From: an uncultured Clostridia bacterium
GTDB lineage: Bacteria > Bacillota > Clostridia > Oscillospirales > Ruminococcaceae
Direction: 5' to 3'
Length of the DNA: 64,000 nucleotides
Assembly (NCBI GenBank): GCA_944387885.1
Contig: CALXGR010000003.1
Span: 1 to 64,000 of the forward strand
Positions within the stretch are counted from its first letter, which is position 1. Every line of letters starts with the position of its first letter. The notes under the pieces are model-generated. The model did no database searches, was not told the origin of the DNA, and was given only the letters and a program-made list of their open reading frames with translations. A program made the translations under genes and the position numbers. Positions 7,930 to 16,318 of the stretch are shown here, in pieces.

Positions 7930-9531
7930 TTACTTCCCCTGTTCCTGTCCTGTTGCCCGGTATTTGGAAGGACTGGTTCCAAAATACCGCTTGAATACAT
8001 AGCTGAAATAATTGGGGTCCAGGTATCCGGTCTGCTGGGCGATGAGATAGGTTTTCTCCTCGCTGGAGCGGAGCAGCTCGGCTGCTGCTTCCATCCGTAC
8101 CTGGGTCACATAGGCGGTAAAGCTCATTCCCGTCTCCCGTTTGAACATGGTGGAGAAATAAGCGGGAGAGAGATGAAGATGTTCGCAGAGCATTTCCACC
8201 GACAGGTTGCAGTCGGCGTAGTTTTCCCCAATGAATTCCCGGGCCTTGTCCACGGTCCGGGCTGTAGTATAGCTTCGCTGGCGGCGGAGCAGTTCCTGGA
8301 GGTGGAGGCACCGTTCCTCCACCCAGCTGCCCAGCTGCTGGGGTCCGCCGAAATCCGAAATCTGCACCGCCCCGGTGAATCCCGGTCCGAACACTTCCTC
8401 CTGGGGAATCTCCGCCTCCCGGGCCAGCCGCATAAGGCAGGCCACCAGTTCCAGGAAAAAGCACTGCATCTGGCTGAGAGAGGTCTCATTCTGAGCCTGA
8501 CGGAGCCATCCTTCCGTAAAGGCCCTTACCTGTTCCGGAGTGCCCAGTTTTACTGCGTTTACAAGTTCCCGTTCCGCCGTCTCGTCAAAGGGAAGGGTAT
8601 TGGTGCTCCGGGGTTCCAGGTCTCCGATATAGAGGGTACGTCCGGGTCCTAGAATGACCCGGTATTCCAGGGCACTTTTGGCTCCGTGGATGGACTGGGC
8701 CAGCTGAGCCGGCTGCCCCACTCCCAGGCCCACGCCAATGGTCAGCTGCAAGCCCAGCAGAGGTTCTCCCAGGGCCCGGACCCGCTCCAGTTCTCCGATC
8801 AGCCCGTAAACCCGGGGGTACTCCTCAAAAGCGGCAATCACTGCCAGGTCATCGTCATAGAGGGTCCAATGGAACTGGCAGTCGGAAAGGGAGGCGTTTT
8901 CCTCAAAAAAGTTTTTCAGGGAGAGCAGGATCAGGTCGTCCGGGTCCTCCCCCAGGTTGCTCACATGAATTTCGGCAGCCACCCAGCTTTTGCCGGAAAA
9001 CTCGATCTCATACCGGGCGGCACGCTCCATGATCTGGTTTGCTTTCAGCTGTCCGCTGAGAAGGCGGGTATAAAACTGGCCCCGGAGCACCGGAAGGTTT
9101 TCCTCATAGCTCCGGCGGAGTTTTTCCATATCCTGCTGGCGGATCCGTTCCTCCTCCATGGTTTTCCGCAGGCGAACCAGTACCCCGCTCAGGTCCTCTG
9201 AGGTAATGGGCTTGAGAAGGTATTCAAACACATTCATTCCGATGGCCTGCCGGGCGTAGTCAAAATCATCAAAGCCGGAAAAAATCACCAGCCGCACTGC
9301 CGGAAGCTGTTGTTTCAGCTGACGGCAGAGGGTCAGCCCGTCCATAAAGGGCATCTTTATGTCGGTGAGAACCACGTCCGGCCGAAGCTGTTCTGCCAGT
9401 TCCAGGGCATCCCGGCCGTTGGCCGCCTCCCCTGCCAGTTCAAAGCCCAGAGCATTCCAGTCAATGCGGGTCCGGATACCTGCCCGCAGTTCCTCCTCAT
9501 CGTCCACCAGAAGGATACGATATCTGTTCAT
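7930..9531 (-). CDS. response regulator, YesN type (REC plus AraC HTH)
   Basis: A 533-aa regulator. The N-terminal receiver shows 'LLVDDEEELRAG', the phospho-acceptor Asp in 'VVLTDIKMPFMDG' (about residue 55) and the conserved Lys in 'LLKPITSEDL'. A long linker domain follows, ending in a C-terminal AraC/XylS double helix-turn-helix ('LSVEMLCEHLHLSPAYFS', 'AQQTGYLDPNYFSYVFKR'). It is the first gene of the sensor operon downstream of mglC. It probably activates mgl and gal genes; that target set is inferred from adjacency. Confidence 0.94.
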   Translation of the reverse strand: MNRYRILLVDDEEELRAGIRTRIDWNALGFELAGEAANGRDALELAEQLRPDVVLTDIKMPFMDGLTLCRQLKQQLPAVRLVIFSGFDDFDYARQAIGMNVFEYLLKPITSEDLSGVLVRLRKTMEEERIRQQDMEKLRRSYEENLPVLRGQFYTRLLSGQLKANQIMERAARYEIEFSGKSWVAAEIHVSNLGEDPDDLILLSLKNFFEENASLSDCQFHWTLYDDDLAVIAAFEEYPRVYGLIGELERVRALGEPLLGLQLTIGVGLGVGQPAQLAQSIHGAKSALEYRVILGPGRTLYIGDLEPRSTNTLPFDETAERELVNAVKLGTPEQVRAFTEGWLRQAQNETSLSQMQCFFLELVACLMRLAREAEIPQEEVFGPGFTGAVQISDFGGPQQLGSWVEERCLHLQELLRRQRSYTTARTVDKAREFIGENYADCNLSVEMLCEHLHLSPAYFSTMFKRETGMSFTAYVTQVRMEAAAELLRSSEEKTYLIAQQTGYLDPNYFSYVFKRYFGTSPSKYRATGQEQGK

Positions 9532-9618
9532 GTAAGTCCTCCCGCAGGGTGCAGGACCTCATTACAGTTCCCGCATTACCTCTGCGTTTTCCAATACCGG
9601 ATATATTTCTTAGTCAGA

Positions 9619-9646
9619 ATTATACCATAAATGATTATAAAACCAA
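9619..9646 (-). promoter_or_regulatory. promoter for the sensor operon
   Basis: TTGGTT (9641-9646), 16 bp and TATAAT (9619-9624) on the minus strand, directly after the mglC terminator and about 80 nt upstream of the response-regulator ATG. Confidence 0.6.
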
Positions 9647-9651
9647 AACAA

Positions 9652-9680
9652 GGCGGCCGCCCGTTGGACCGGACGACCGC
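9652..9680 (-). terminator. intrinsic terminator after mglC
   Basis: A 12-bp GC-rich stem with two G-T wobbles, followed on the minus strand by a T-rich tract. It separates mglBAC from the sensor operon, although read-through remains possible. Confidence 0.75.
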
Positions 9681-9727
9681 CCTGCTTTTGCCAGGTCAGA
9701 GCGGCCCGGCTATTTATGGGGAATTCC

Positions 9728-10792
9728 TTATTTCTTTACCAGATACTTCCGCATATCCAGAGCGCAGGCGAACAGGATGATGCCGCCCTTGATGGCATAC
9801 TGCAGGTTCTGGTCCATGCCAACCAGAGGCAGGGCCACGAAGATCAGACGGAGCATGATAACACCGATGACGATGCCGCTGATCTTACCAATACCACCGA
9901 CGAAGGATACGCCGCCGATAACACAGGCTGCAATGGCATCCAGTTCGTAGTTCACACCAGTGTTGGCGGTGTTGGAAGCGATACGGGCAGACTCTACAAA
10001 GCCAGCCCAGCCGTACATGGCACCGGCCAGAGCAAATACTGCAATGGTGGTGGCGAATACGTTAACGCCGGAAACACGGGCAGCTTCCTCGTTGGCGCCC
10101 AGAGCAAACATGTTCTTGCCGAAGGTGGTCTTGTTCCAGATGAACCACATGAGGATGGTCAGGAGCACTGCGTAGATTACGTAGTTGGGAATCTGGATCT
10201 TACCGCCTGCAAAGCTGAGCAGGGGAGGGTTGCCTACTACGAAGTTCCGGTATCCGTCGGACAGGCCGGAAATGGCCATGCCCTTGTTGTTGCCCTGCTG
10301 TACGTAGAGGAGCAGGATGGTGTAGAGGATCAGCTGAGTAGCCAGGGTAACGATGAAGGGATGCAGCTTGAACTTGGCTACAAAGAAGCCGTTGAAGGCA
10401 CCGATGAGAGCGCCGATGGCCACTACGATCAGGATGACCACGGGGATGGGCAGGGTGCCGATGTTGGGCCACATTTTATTGGCGGCATCGGAAGCCTGCA
10501 GGAGAGAAGCTGCCACACAGGCGGTGATACCAACGGCACGGCCTGCAGAAAGGTCGGTACCGGTCAGAACGATACAGCCTGCGATGCCCAGAGCCACCGG
10601 CAGATAGGCGGCGGTCAGGGAGAGCAGATTGATCAGAGAGCTGGGGGCCAAAAACGAGGGCTGAGTCACTGCAACGTAGGCAGCTACCAGCAGCATGATG
10701 ATGATCAGAGCATTGTTGAGGAGCATATCCCCCACCTGTTTAGGGGTGATGGACTTTCCTTTCAGCTCCAGTTTCTTGGTGGAATTACTCAT
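9728..10792 (-). CDS. mglC: galactose/methyl galactoside ABC transporter permease
   Basis: Inner-membrane permease of the BPD_transp_2 (ribose/galactose) family, 354 aa, with about ten hydrophobic segments. The family signature 'LTGTDLSAGRAVGITACVAA' (about residues 80-99) and the C-terminal 'GGVSFVGGIGKISG' are present. It lies 18 nt downstream of mglA with a GGAGGAG ribosome site. It forms the membrane channel of the MglBAC importer. Similarity to RbsC/XylH means the exact sugar rests on MglB and on the neighbouring gal genes. Confidence 0.93.
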   Translation of the reverse strand: MSNSTKKLELKGKSITPKQVGDMLLNNALIIIMLLVAAYVAVTQPSFLAPSSLINLLSLTAAYLPVALGIAGCIVLTGTDLSAGRAVGITACVAASLLQASDAANKMWPNIGTLPIPVVILIVVAIGALIGAFNGFFVAKFKLHPFIVTLATQLILYTILLLYVQQGNNKGMAISGLSDGYRNFVVGNPPLLSFAGGKIQIPNYVIYAVLLTILMWFIWNKTTFGKNMFALGANEEAARVSGVNVFATTIAVFALAGAMYGWAGFVESARIASNTANTGVNYELDAIAACVIGGVSFVGGIGKISGIVIGVIMLRLIFVALPLVGMDQNLQYAIKGGIILFACALDMRKYLVKK

Positions 10793-10810
10793 AAGATTCT
10801 CTCCTCCTCT

Positions 10811-12310
10811 TTACACATACTTTGCGGCCAGGGTCAGGATCTCTTCCTGACTGGTGTTGCGTGCATCCACTTCGCCGGCTACCTGTCCGCCGGACATGAC
10901 CAGGATCCGGTCACATACGCCCAGCAGTTCGGGCATTTCGGAAGATACCATGATAACGCCCTTGCCCTCATTGGCCAGGTCAATGATCAGCTGGTAGATT
11001 TCGTACTTGGCGCCTACGTCGATGCCGCGGGTAGGCTCGTCCAGAAGCAGGATCTCGGGCTTGGTGAGGAGCCACCGGCCCAGAATGACCTTCTGCTGGT
11101 TACCGCCGGACAAAGACCGGATCTGGGTCTTCTGGCTGGGAGTCTTGATGTGCATTGCCTGAATGGCCCAGTCGGTATCCTTCTTCATCTTGCTGTCGTC
11201 CAGATATACCTTGCCGATCAGGTAATCCTTCAGGCTGGAAATTACGGTGTTGTCCCGGATATCCCGGATTCCGAAGATACCGGTTGCCCGCCGCTCCTCG
11301 GTGAGGAGTGCGAAGCCGTTCTTGATGGCTTCCTTGGGAGTGCGGTTCTTGATGGACTTGCCATGGAGGGTAATGGTGCCGCCCTCACGGGTCATGGCGC
11401 CGAACAGGTTTTCCAGAACCTCGGTACGTCCCGAGCCGTCCAGACCGGCAATGCCCAGGATCTCGCCCTTCCGCAGCTGGAAGGTGGCATCCTTCAGACG
11501 GGTGTACTTGCCGGAAATGTGCTGTACGTCCAGAATCACTTCCCCGGGCTTGTTGGTCTTTTCGGGGAAGCGGTTGGTCAGCTCACGGCCTACCATCAGG
11601 CGGATGATCTCGTCCATGGTCAGTTCCTTGGCGGGCCGGGTGGCTACCCACTGGCCGTCACGCATGATGGTCACGTCGTCGCTGATCCGGAGGATCTCCT
11701 CCATCTTGTGAGATATGTAGATGATGCCGCAGCCCTTGTCCCGAAGCATGTTGATGATCCGGAACAGGTGTTCTACTTCCGTTTCAGTCAGAGAGGAAGT
11801 AGGCTCGTCGAAAACAATGATTTTGGAGTTATAGGAAACTGCTTTGGCGATCTCCACCATCTGCCGCTGGGAAACAGGCAGGGTGGACATGATGGCCTTG
11901 GGATTGACGGTAACTTCCAGGGTATCGAAGATCTTCTTGGTCTCCTTGGCCATAATGCTTTCGCTGACCATGATTCCCGCCACCTTGGGGTAACGGCCCA
12001 GCCACAGGTTATCCTGTACGCTGCGGGTCAGAGCCTGGTTCAGTTCCTGGTGTACCATGGCCACTCCGTTTTCCAGAGCGTCCTTGGAGCTTTTGAAATC
12101 TACTTCTTTCCCATCCAGCTTGATGGTGCCTGCATCCCGGTGATAAATTCCGAACAGGCACTTCATCAGGGTGGATTTACCTGCGCCGTTTTCCCCCATC
12201 AGGGCATGTACCGTACCGGGGCGAACGGTCAGGTTGACATTGTCCAGCGCTTTTACGCCGGGGAATTCCTTGCAGATGCCTCGCATTTCCAGCAGGGCCG
12301 GCTTGTCCAT
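10811..12310 (-). CDS. mglA: galactose/methyl galactoside ABC transporter ATP-binding protein
   Basis: A double-cassette sugar ABC ATPase of 499 aa. The N-terminal cassette has Walker A 'GENGAGKST', Walker B '[11 protein letters not shown]' and Q-loop 'MVHQELNQ'. The C-terminal cassette has the degenerate loop '[14 protein letters not shown]', signature '[15 protein letters not shown]' and '[13 protein letters not shown]'. Start at 12310 is set by CGAGAGGAGGAAAATT upstream; the longer frame to 12340 would run into a hairpin. It is separated from mglB by two stem-loops that probably lower its expression relative to the binding protein. Confidence 0.95.
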   Translation of the reverse strand: MDKPALLEMRGICKEFPGVKALDNVNLTVRPGTVHALMGENGAGKSTLMKCLFGIYHRDAGTIKLDGKEVDFKSSKDALENGVAMVHQELNQALTRSVQDNLWLGRYPKVAGIMVSESIMAKETKKIFDTLEVTVNPKAIMSTLPVSQRQMVEIAKAVSYNSKIIVFDEPTSSLTETEVEHLFRIINMLRDKGCGIIYISHKMEEILRISDDVTIMRDGQWVATRPAKELTMDEIIRLMVGRELTNRFPEKTNKPGEVILDVQHISGKYTRLKDATFQLRKGEILGIAGLDGSGRTEVLENLFGAMTREGGTITLHGKSIKNRTPKEAIKNGFALLTEERRATGIFGIRDIRDNTVISSLKDYLIGKVYLDDSKMKKDTDWAIQAMHIKTPSQKTQIRSLSGGNQQKVILGRWLLTKPEILLLDEPTRGIDVGAKYEIYQLIIDLANEGKGVIMVSSEMPELLGVCDRILVMSGGQVAGEVDARNTSQEEILTLAAKYV

Positions 12311-12333
12311 AATTTTCCTCCTCTCGCAGTAGC

Positions 12334-12387
12334 AAACCACCGTTTCGGGTACAGCCCGCCTTCGGGCTGCACCCGAAGCGGTGGTTT
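12334..12387 (-). promoter_or_regulatory. large stem-loop between mglB and mglA
   Basis: A 54-nt hairpin: the outer stem AAACCACCGTTTCGGGT pairs with its near-perfect complement (one G-T), and an inner AGCCCG-CCTT-CGGGCT stem continues it. No U-run follows on the minus strand, so it looks like a 3'-end stabilising or processing element, as known between binding-protein and ABC genes in sugar operons. Confidence 0.75.
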
Positions 12388-12401
12388 CAAATCAGGGCGA
12401 A

Positions 12402-12427
12402 GCGGGGCTGCCCTTAAGCAGCCCCGC
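12402..12427 (-). promoter_or_regulatory. second stem-loop between mglB and mglA
   Basis: Ten-bp stem GCGGGGCTGC / GCAGCCCCGC with a CCTTAA-type loop, 37 nt after the mglB stop codon. Together with the larger hairpin it fills most of the mglB-mglA gap. Partial termination or mRNA stabilisation are the likely roles. Confidence 0.7.
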
Positions 12428-12463
12428 CTTGCCATTCGTAATTCCGGCACAGGGCCCAAGGAT

Positions 12464-13609
12464 TTATTCCTCGGTGGTGCCGTCGTACATCTGATAGGGA
12501 ACGCGGATCTTAGCCACGTCAGAGTCTACCACGAACTGGTCGGTGTTGGCCATCAGCTCAGCGCCGTCCATCACGTTCTGAACCAGAGTGTTGATGGTGG
12601 TAGCCATACCCACGGCATCCTGCTTGATGGAACCGGTCATGTTGCCAGCCTTGATCAGAGCCTTGGCAGAGTCGGTAGCGTCAACGCCGAATACGGGGAT
12701 GATGGTGGTGCCTTCACCGTTGTTGTAACCAACGTTCTGCAGAGCGGAGATAGCGCCTTCGGCCATACCGTCGTTGTTGCAGATGATCAGCTCAACCATG
12801 TTGTTGTTGTCTTCGTTGTAGCTGCCCAGCAGGGTGACCATGTAGTCGTTGGCAGCCTGAGCGCTCCACTTGCCAGCGGTGTCAACCAGGTACTTGGTGG
12901 AAGCAGCAGAGTCGTAGTAAGCCAGTTCGGGCTTGCCAGCCTCGGTCAGCAGAGCGTTGGCATCTTCAACAGCGTACTGGGTACGAGCTTCAGCCTCAGC
13001 GTTGCCTTCCTGGCCCTTGAACAGAACGTAGGAGATGGTGCCGTCGCCGTTCAGGTCAACTGCATCGTAGTTGGCCAGCAGGTACTCACCGATCATTTCG
13101 CCCTGCATATGGCCGGCATCGGGAGCGTTGGTGCCAACAAAGGCGCACTTCTCGTAGCTGTTGATCACTTCGTTGTCGGCAACCTCACGGTTGAAGAAGA
13201 TAACGGGGATGTCAGCAGCGCGGGCGGCTTCCACGATGTCCTTGGCAGGATCGGAGGTGGAGGTCTCTACGATGTTCACGATGAGCAGGTCAGAACCAGC
13301 GGTGATAGCGGTCTTGACTTGGTCGGTCTGGGTGGGCTGGCTGCCAGCGGCATCCCAGTTCTTGGGCTCGATGCCCATGGCCTTCAGCTGCTCGTCCATA
13401 GCGGCACGAACGCTGGAAATGTAAACGTCAGAGAAGTCGTAGTAGAATACGTCTACCTGCAGGTCGCTGGTAGCAGCAGCGGTATCGCCTTCGGCGGGAG
13501 CTGCGGTTGCATCAGCGGGGGTTTCGGTGGTTGCAGTGTTTCCGCCGCAGCCGACCAGCATGCCAATGACCATAACAGCGGCCAGAAGCAGTGCAAGTTT
13601 CTTTTTCAT
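12464..13609 (-). CDS. mglB: galactose/glucose-binding lipoprotein MglB
   Basis: Sugar-binding lipoprotein of the MglBAC importer, 381 aa. The signal peptide 'LLLAAVMVIGMLVGCGG' carries the lipobox Cys at about residue 20, followed by a Thr/Ala/Glu-rich tether. The MglB calcium loop appears as 'DLNGDGTISYVLFKGQEG', and 'IICNNDGMAEGAISAL' marks the ligand-binding cleft. The start at 13609 follows GGGAGGAAAACGACA. It is the first gene of the operon; its codon use is highly biased, as expected of an abundant protein. Confidence 0.94.
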   Translation of the reverse strand: MKKKLALLLAAVMVIGMLVGCGGNTATTETPADATAAPAEGDTAAATSDLQVDVFYYDFSDVYISSVRAAMDEQLKAMGIEPKNWDAAGSQPTQTDQVKTAITAGSDLLIVNIVETSTSDPAKDIVEAARAADIPVIFFNREVADNEVINSYEKCAFVGTNAPDAGHMQGEMIGEYLLANYDAVDLNGDGTISYVLFKGQEGNAEAEARTQYAVEDANALLTEAGKPELAYYDSAASTKYLVDTAGKWSAQAANDYMVTLLGSYNEDNNNMVELIICNNDGMAEGAISALQNVGYNNGEGTTIIPVFGVDATDSAKALIKAGNMTGSIKQDAVGMATTINTLVQNVMDGAELMANTDQFVVDSDVAKIRVPYQMYDGTTEE

Positions 13610-14005
13610 TGTCGTTTTCCTCCCATAAATGAATTTCGGGTCGGCGCCCGTGGGCGTCGTCTGTGATTGCATTCTACCCCTTTTTCGCTGCAAAAACGAT
13701 AGAAAAATCTTCTGTCTTATAGGAAATAAATTCGCTCAATCATCAAAATTCACATACACTTTTTAATATTTTTATAAATTCTGCACATATTTTTCTTCTT
13801 TGAAGGCGAATTCCCCCTCCCGACCCCGAAAAAACTTCCATGAAATTTCTTTGATATTCTTTTCCGGTCCCCGGACTCCCGATTTTTTTCAGGGTCATAA
13901 TGACGGGGATAAGGGATGGTGCTATAATATGTATACTAAGGATGTCTCGGGCTCCGCCCGGGGCATCTCTTTCAGAAAAAAGATGATTTTTCCAGGAGCG
14001 TTCAG
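13610..14005. other. divergent intergenic region mglB / MATE gene
   Basis: This 396-bp AT-rich gap must hold the mglB promoter (minus strand); a TATAAG-like -10 is present near 13716 but no convincing -35, so it is not pinned. The plus-strand promoter of the MATE gene is at 13900-13928. A 12-bp stem-loop with wobbles (13941-13967) lies in the MATE leader and lacks a clear U-run. No coding sequence is supported. Confidence 0.6.
13900..13928 (+). promoter_or_regulatory. promoter for the MATE transporter gene
   Basis: ATGACG (13900-13905), 17-bp spacer, perfect TATAAT (13923-13928). The transcript would start about 70 nt upstream of the ATG. Confidence 0.65.
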
Positions 14006-15376
14006 ATGGCTCATTCCGTAAAAGGCAGTGCTTCCCTGACCCAGGGGCCCATTGCCTCCACCCTTTTTTGGTTTGCCCTGCCCATGATGGCGGGAAATCT
14101 GCTCCAGCAGATGTACAACATAGCGGACACCCTGATCGTAGGTCGGTTCGTAGGTTCCCAGGCTCTGGGCGCGGTAGGCTCCGCCTACACCCTTATGACC
14201 TTTCTCACCTCCATTCTTCTGGGCCTTTCCATGGGCAGCGGAGTGGCGGTGTCCATCTCCCTGGGCCGGGGAGATGCTCCCAGAATGCGCCGGGAAATCT
14301 TTCTCTCCTTGACCATGGTGGGGGCCACCGCCCTGGTCCTCAATCTGGCCGCTTTCCTGGGACTGGACTTTATTCTGGCCTTTCTCCAGACCCCTGCCGA
14401 GCTGTGGGAGCTTATGCGCACCTATCTGTGGGTGATTTTCTGGGGAATCGGCGGCACCTTTCTATACAATTATTACGCCTGCATGCTTCGGGCGGTGGGA
14501 GATTCCGTAGGCCCTCTCCTCTTTCTGGGCGGCTCCGCCCTCCTGAACATTGTGCTGGACCTGCTCTTTGTGGTGGGTCTGGGAGCCGGAGTGGCCGGCG
14601 CCGCCTGGGCCACCGTCATTTCCCAGTGGCTCTCCGGTCTGGGGCTGACCGGATATGCTCTTCTCTCCCGGTCCGACCTGCGGTTCGGCCAGAAGGAGGC
14701 CCGGTGGGACGGCCCCTGCGCCCGGCATCTGTTCCATCTTTCCTTCATCACTGCCGCCCAGCAGTCCATTATGAATTTCGGCATTCTTCTGGTCCAGGGC
14801 CGGGTAAACAGCTTCGGCCCCACCATTATGGCCGCCTTTGCCGCCGCCGTGAAAATCGATTCCTTTGCCTACATGCCAGTCCAGGATTTCGGGAACGCCT
14901 TTTCCACCTTCCTGGCCCAGAACTACGGTGCCCGGCAGCACCAGAGGATACGCCGTGGGACCCGCATTGCCCTGACCGTCAGCCTGGCTTTCGGCGCCCT
15001 GGTCAGCGCCGTTGTGTTCCTTCTGGCGAAGCCCCTCATGCTCCTCTTCATCCAGCCCCAGGAAACCGAGATTCTGGCCGCCGGGGTCCAGTACCTTCGT
15101 ACCGAGGGTGTGTTCTATGCCCTGATCGCCCTCCTTTTCCTTCTTTATGGATTCTACCGGGCCATTGAGCGGCCTGCCATGTCGGTGGTGCTGACCGTGA
15201 TTTCCCTGGGGCTTCGGGTAATTCTGGCCTATTCCCTTTCCGCCCTGCCTGCTTTGGGGGTAATGGGGATCTGGATCTCCATTCCCATCGGCTGGTTCCT
15301 GGCAGACCTGGCAGGCTGCATCCCCATGGCAAAGTTCTTCCGCAGCCTGCCCCGGCAGGAGGATTCTGCCCCGTAA
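14006..15376 (+). CDS. MATE family efflux transporter
   Basis: Multidrug/toxin extrusion antiporter of 456 aa with twelve predicted membrane segments. The first helix shows the family hallmark 'PMMAGNLLQQMYNIADTLI' (residues 25-43), and 'GIGGTFLYNYYACMLRAVGD' matches the mid-protein motif. The fourfold 'VGRFVGSQALGAVG' region is typical of the DinF/NorM-like branch in Clostridia. CAGGAGCG precedes the ATG. It is likely monocistronic, and its substrate cannot be read from sequence. Confidence 0.92.
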   Translation: MAHSVKGSASLTQGPIASTLFWFALPMMAGNLLQQMYNIADTLIVGRFVGSQALGAVGSAYTLMTFLTSILLGLSMGSGVAVSISLGRGDAPRMRREIFLSLTMVGATALVLNLAAFLGLDFILAFLQTPAELWELMRTYLWVIFWGIGGTFLYNYYACMLRAVGDSVGPLLFLGGSALLNIVLDLLFVVGLGAGVAGAAWATVISQWLSGLGLTGYALLSRSDLRFGQKEARWDGPCARHLFHLSFITAAQQSIMNFGILLVQGRVNSFGPTIMAAFAAAVKIDSFAYMPVQDFGNAFSTFLAQNYGARQHQRIRRGTRIALTVSLAFGALVSAVVFLLAKPLMLLFIQPQETEILAAGVQYLRTEGVFYALIALLFLLYGFYRAIERPAMSVVLTVISLGLRVILAYSLSALPALGVMGIWISIPIGWFLADLAGCIPMAKFFRSLPRQEDSAP

Positions 15377-15403
15377 CTACCGCACTTTTTCTCTTTTTCC
15401 AAA

Positions 15404-15433
15404 TTGACTTTGTTAAAAAGGCAAGTTCATAAT
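15404..15433 (+). promoter_or_regulatory. promoter for the flavodoxin/ferredoxin gene
   Basis: TTGACT (15404-15409) and TCATAAT (15427-15433) with 17-18 bp spacing, immediately upstream of an inverted repeat. Confidence 0.65.
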
Positions 15434-15448
15434 TAGTTTGTAAACTAA
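15433..15448. promoter_or_regulatory. putative operator of the flavodoxin/ferredoxin gene
   Basis: Inverted repeat TTAGTTT-GT-AAACTAA starts at the end of the -10 element and covers the expected transcription start, the position of a repressor site. The cognate regulator (MarR or HxlR type, for example) is not in the window. Confidence 0.5.
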
Positions 15449-15472
15449 CCATTCAGAGAAAGGTAAGTCACT

Positions 15473-16234
15473 ATGGCTCTCTATAATATTTTTTTCAGTC
15501 CCACCGGCGGCACCCAGAAGGCCGCTCTGGCCCTGGCCCAGGGTATGGGGGAGGACTGGAAGACCATTGACCTGTCTCTGCCCCGGGTAGACTATTCCCA
15601 GGTTGCTCTGACAGAGGAAGACACCGCAATTCTGGCCGTTCCCTCCTTTGGGGGACTGGTCCCTCAGCCGGCTCTGGCCCGGCTGGGGCAGCTCCGTGGA
15701 ATGGGTGCCCGGGCTGTGCTTCTCTGTGTCTACGGCGGCCGCGCCTTTGAGGACACCCTGGTCCAGCTGGAGGATACTGCCCGGGCAGCCGGATTCCAGG
15801 TGGTTGCCGGAGTAGCCGCCCTGGCCCAGCATTCCATGGTCCATGAGCTGGCTGCCGGCCGCCCCGATGAGAAAGACCTGGCTCAGTTGAGGGAATTCGG
15901 AGAAAAAATCCGGGAGAAGATTGCCGCCGGCAACGTCCATCGGCCTGCCATTCCCGGCAACCGTCCCTATAAAAAGGTAAAGGGCGGATGCTTTCCCCCC
16001 ATGCCCGGGGAAAAGTGCAGCGGCTGCGGTCTCTGCGCCGTCCGCTGCCCGGTGGAGGCCATCTCCATCCAGGACCCCTCCCAGGTGGACAAGACCCGGT
16101 GCATCTCCTGTCTGCGCTGTGCCGCCATCTGCCCCAAGTCCGCCCGGGAGCTGGACCAGGAGCATCTGGCCGTCATCTCCGCCATGCTGGAGCCTTTCCT
16201 GAAACTCCATCAGGAAAACCAGCTCTTTATTTGA
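15473..16234 (+). CDS. EFR1-type flavodoxin/4Fe-4S ferredoxin fusion
   Basis: A 253-aa cytoplasmic redox protein: an N-terminal flavodoxin-like domain with the FMN-phosphate loop 'FSPTGGTQKAALALA' (residues 8-22), then a C-terminal pair of [4Fe-4S] clusters with 'CSGCGLCAVRCPVEAI' and 'CISCLRCAAICPKSA'. This arrangement matches the EFR1 family of anaerobes, thought to shuttle electrons; its partner is unknown. It has its own promoter and operator-like repeat. The adjacent MATE and ZIP genes give no clear pathway. Confidence 0.9.
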   Translation: MALYNIFFSPTGGTQKAALALAQGMGEDWKTIDLSLPRVDYSQVALTEEDTAILAVPSFGGLVPQPALARLGQLRGMGARAVLLCVYGGRAFEDTLVQLEDTARAAGFQVVAGVAALAQHSMVHELAAGRPDEKDLAQLREFGEKIREKIAAGNVHRPAIPGNRPYKKVKGGCFPPMPGEKCSGCGLCAVRCPVEAISIQDPSQVDKTRCISCLRCAAICPKSARELDQEHLAVISAMLEPFLKLHQENQLFI

Positions 16235-16245
16235 TTCCCCTGCAC

Positions 16246-16275
16246 TTGACAATCCAACTGTGAAAATGCTATCCT
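16246..16275 (+). promoter_or_regulatory. promoter for the ZIP transporter gene
   Basis: Perfect TTGACA (16246-16251), 18-bp spacer, TATCCT (16270-16275), about 45 nt upstream of the ATG. Confidence 0.75.
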
Positions 16276-16318
16276 TTCCCAATTGCAAACGCTAACTTCT
16301 TTTTGAAAGGAGCATCCT

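Noticed and set aside
9716..13666. A 1316-codon plus-strand frame antisense to mglBAC.
   Set aside because: Same codon-bias artefact; it crosses three well-supported genes and both intergenic hairpins.
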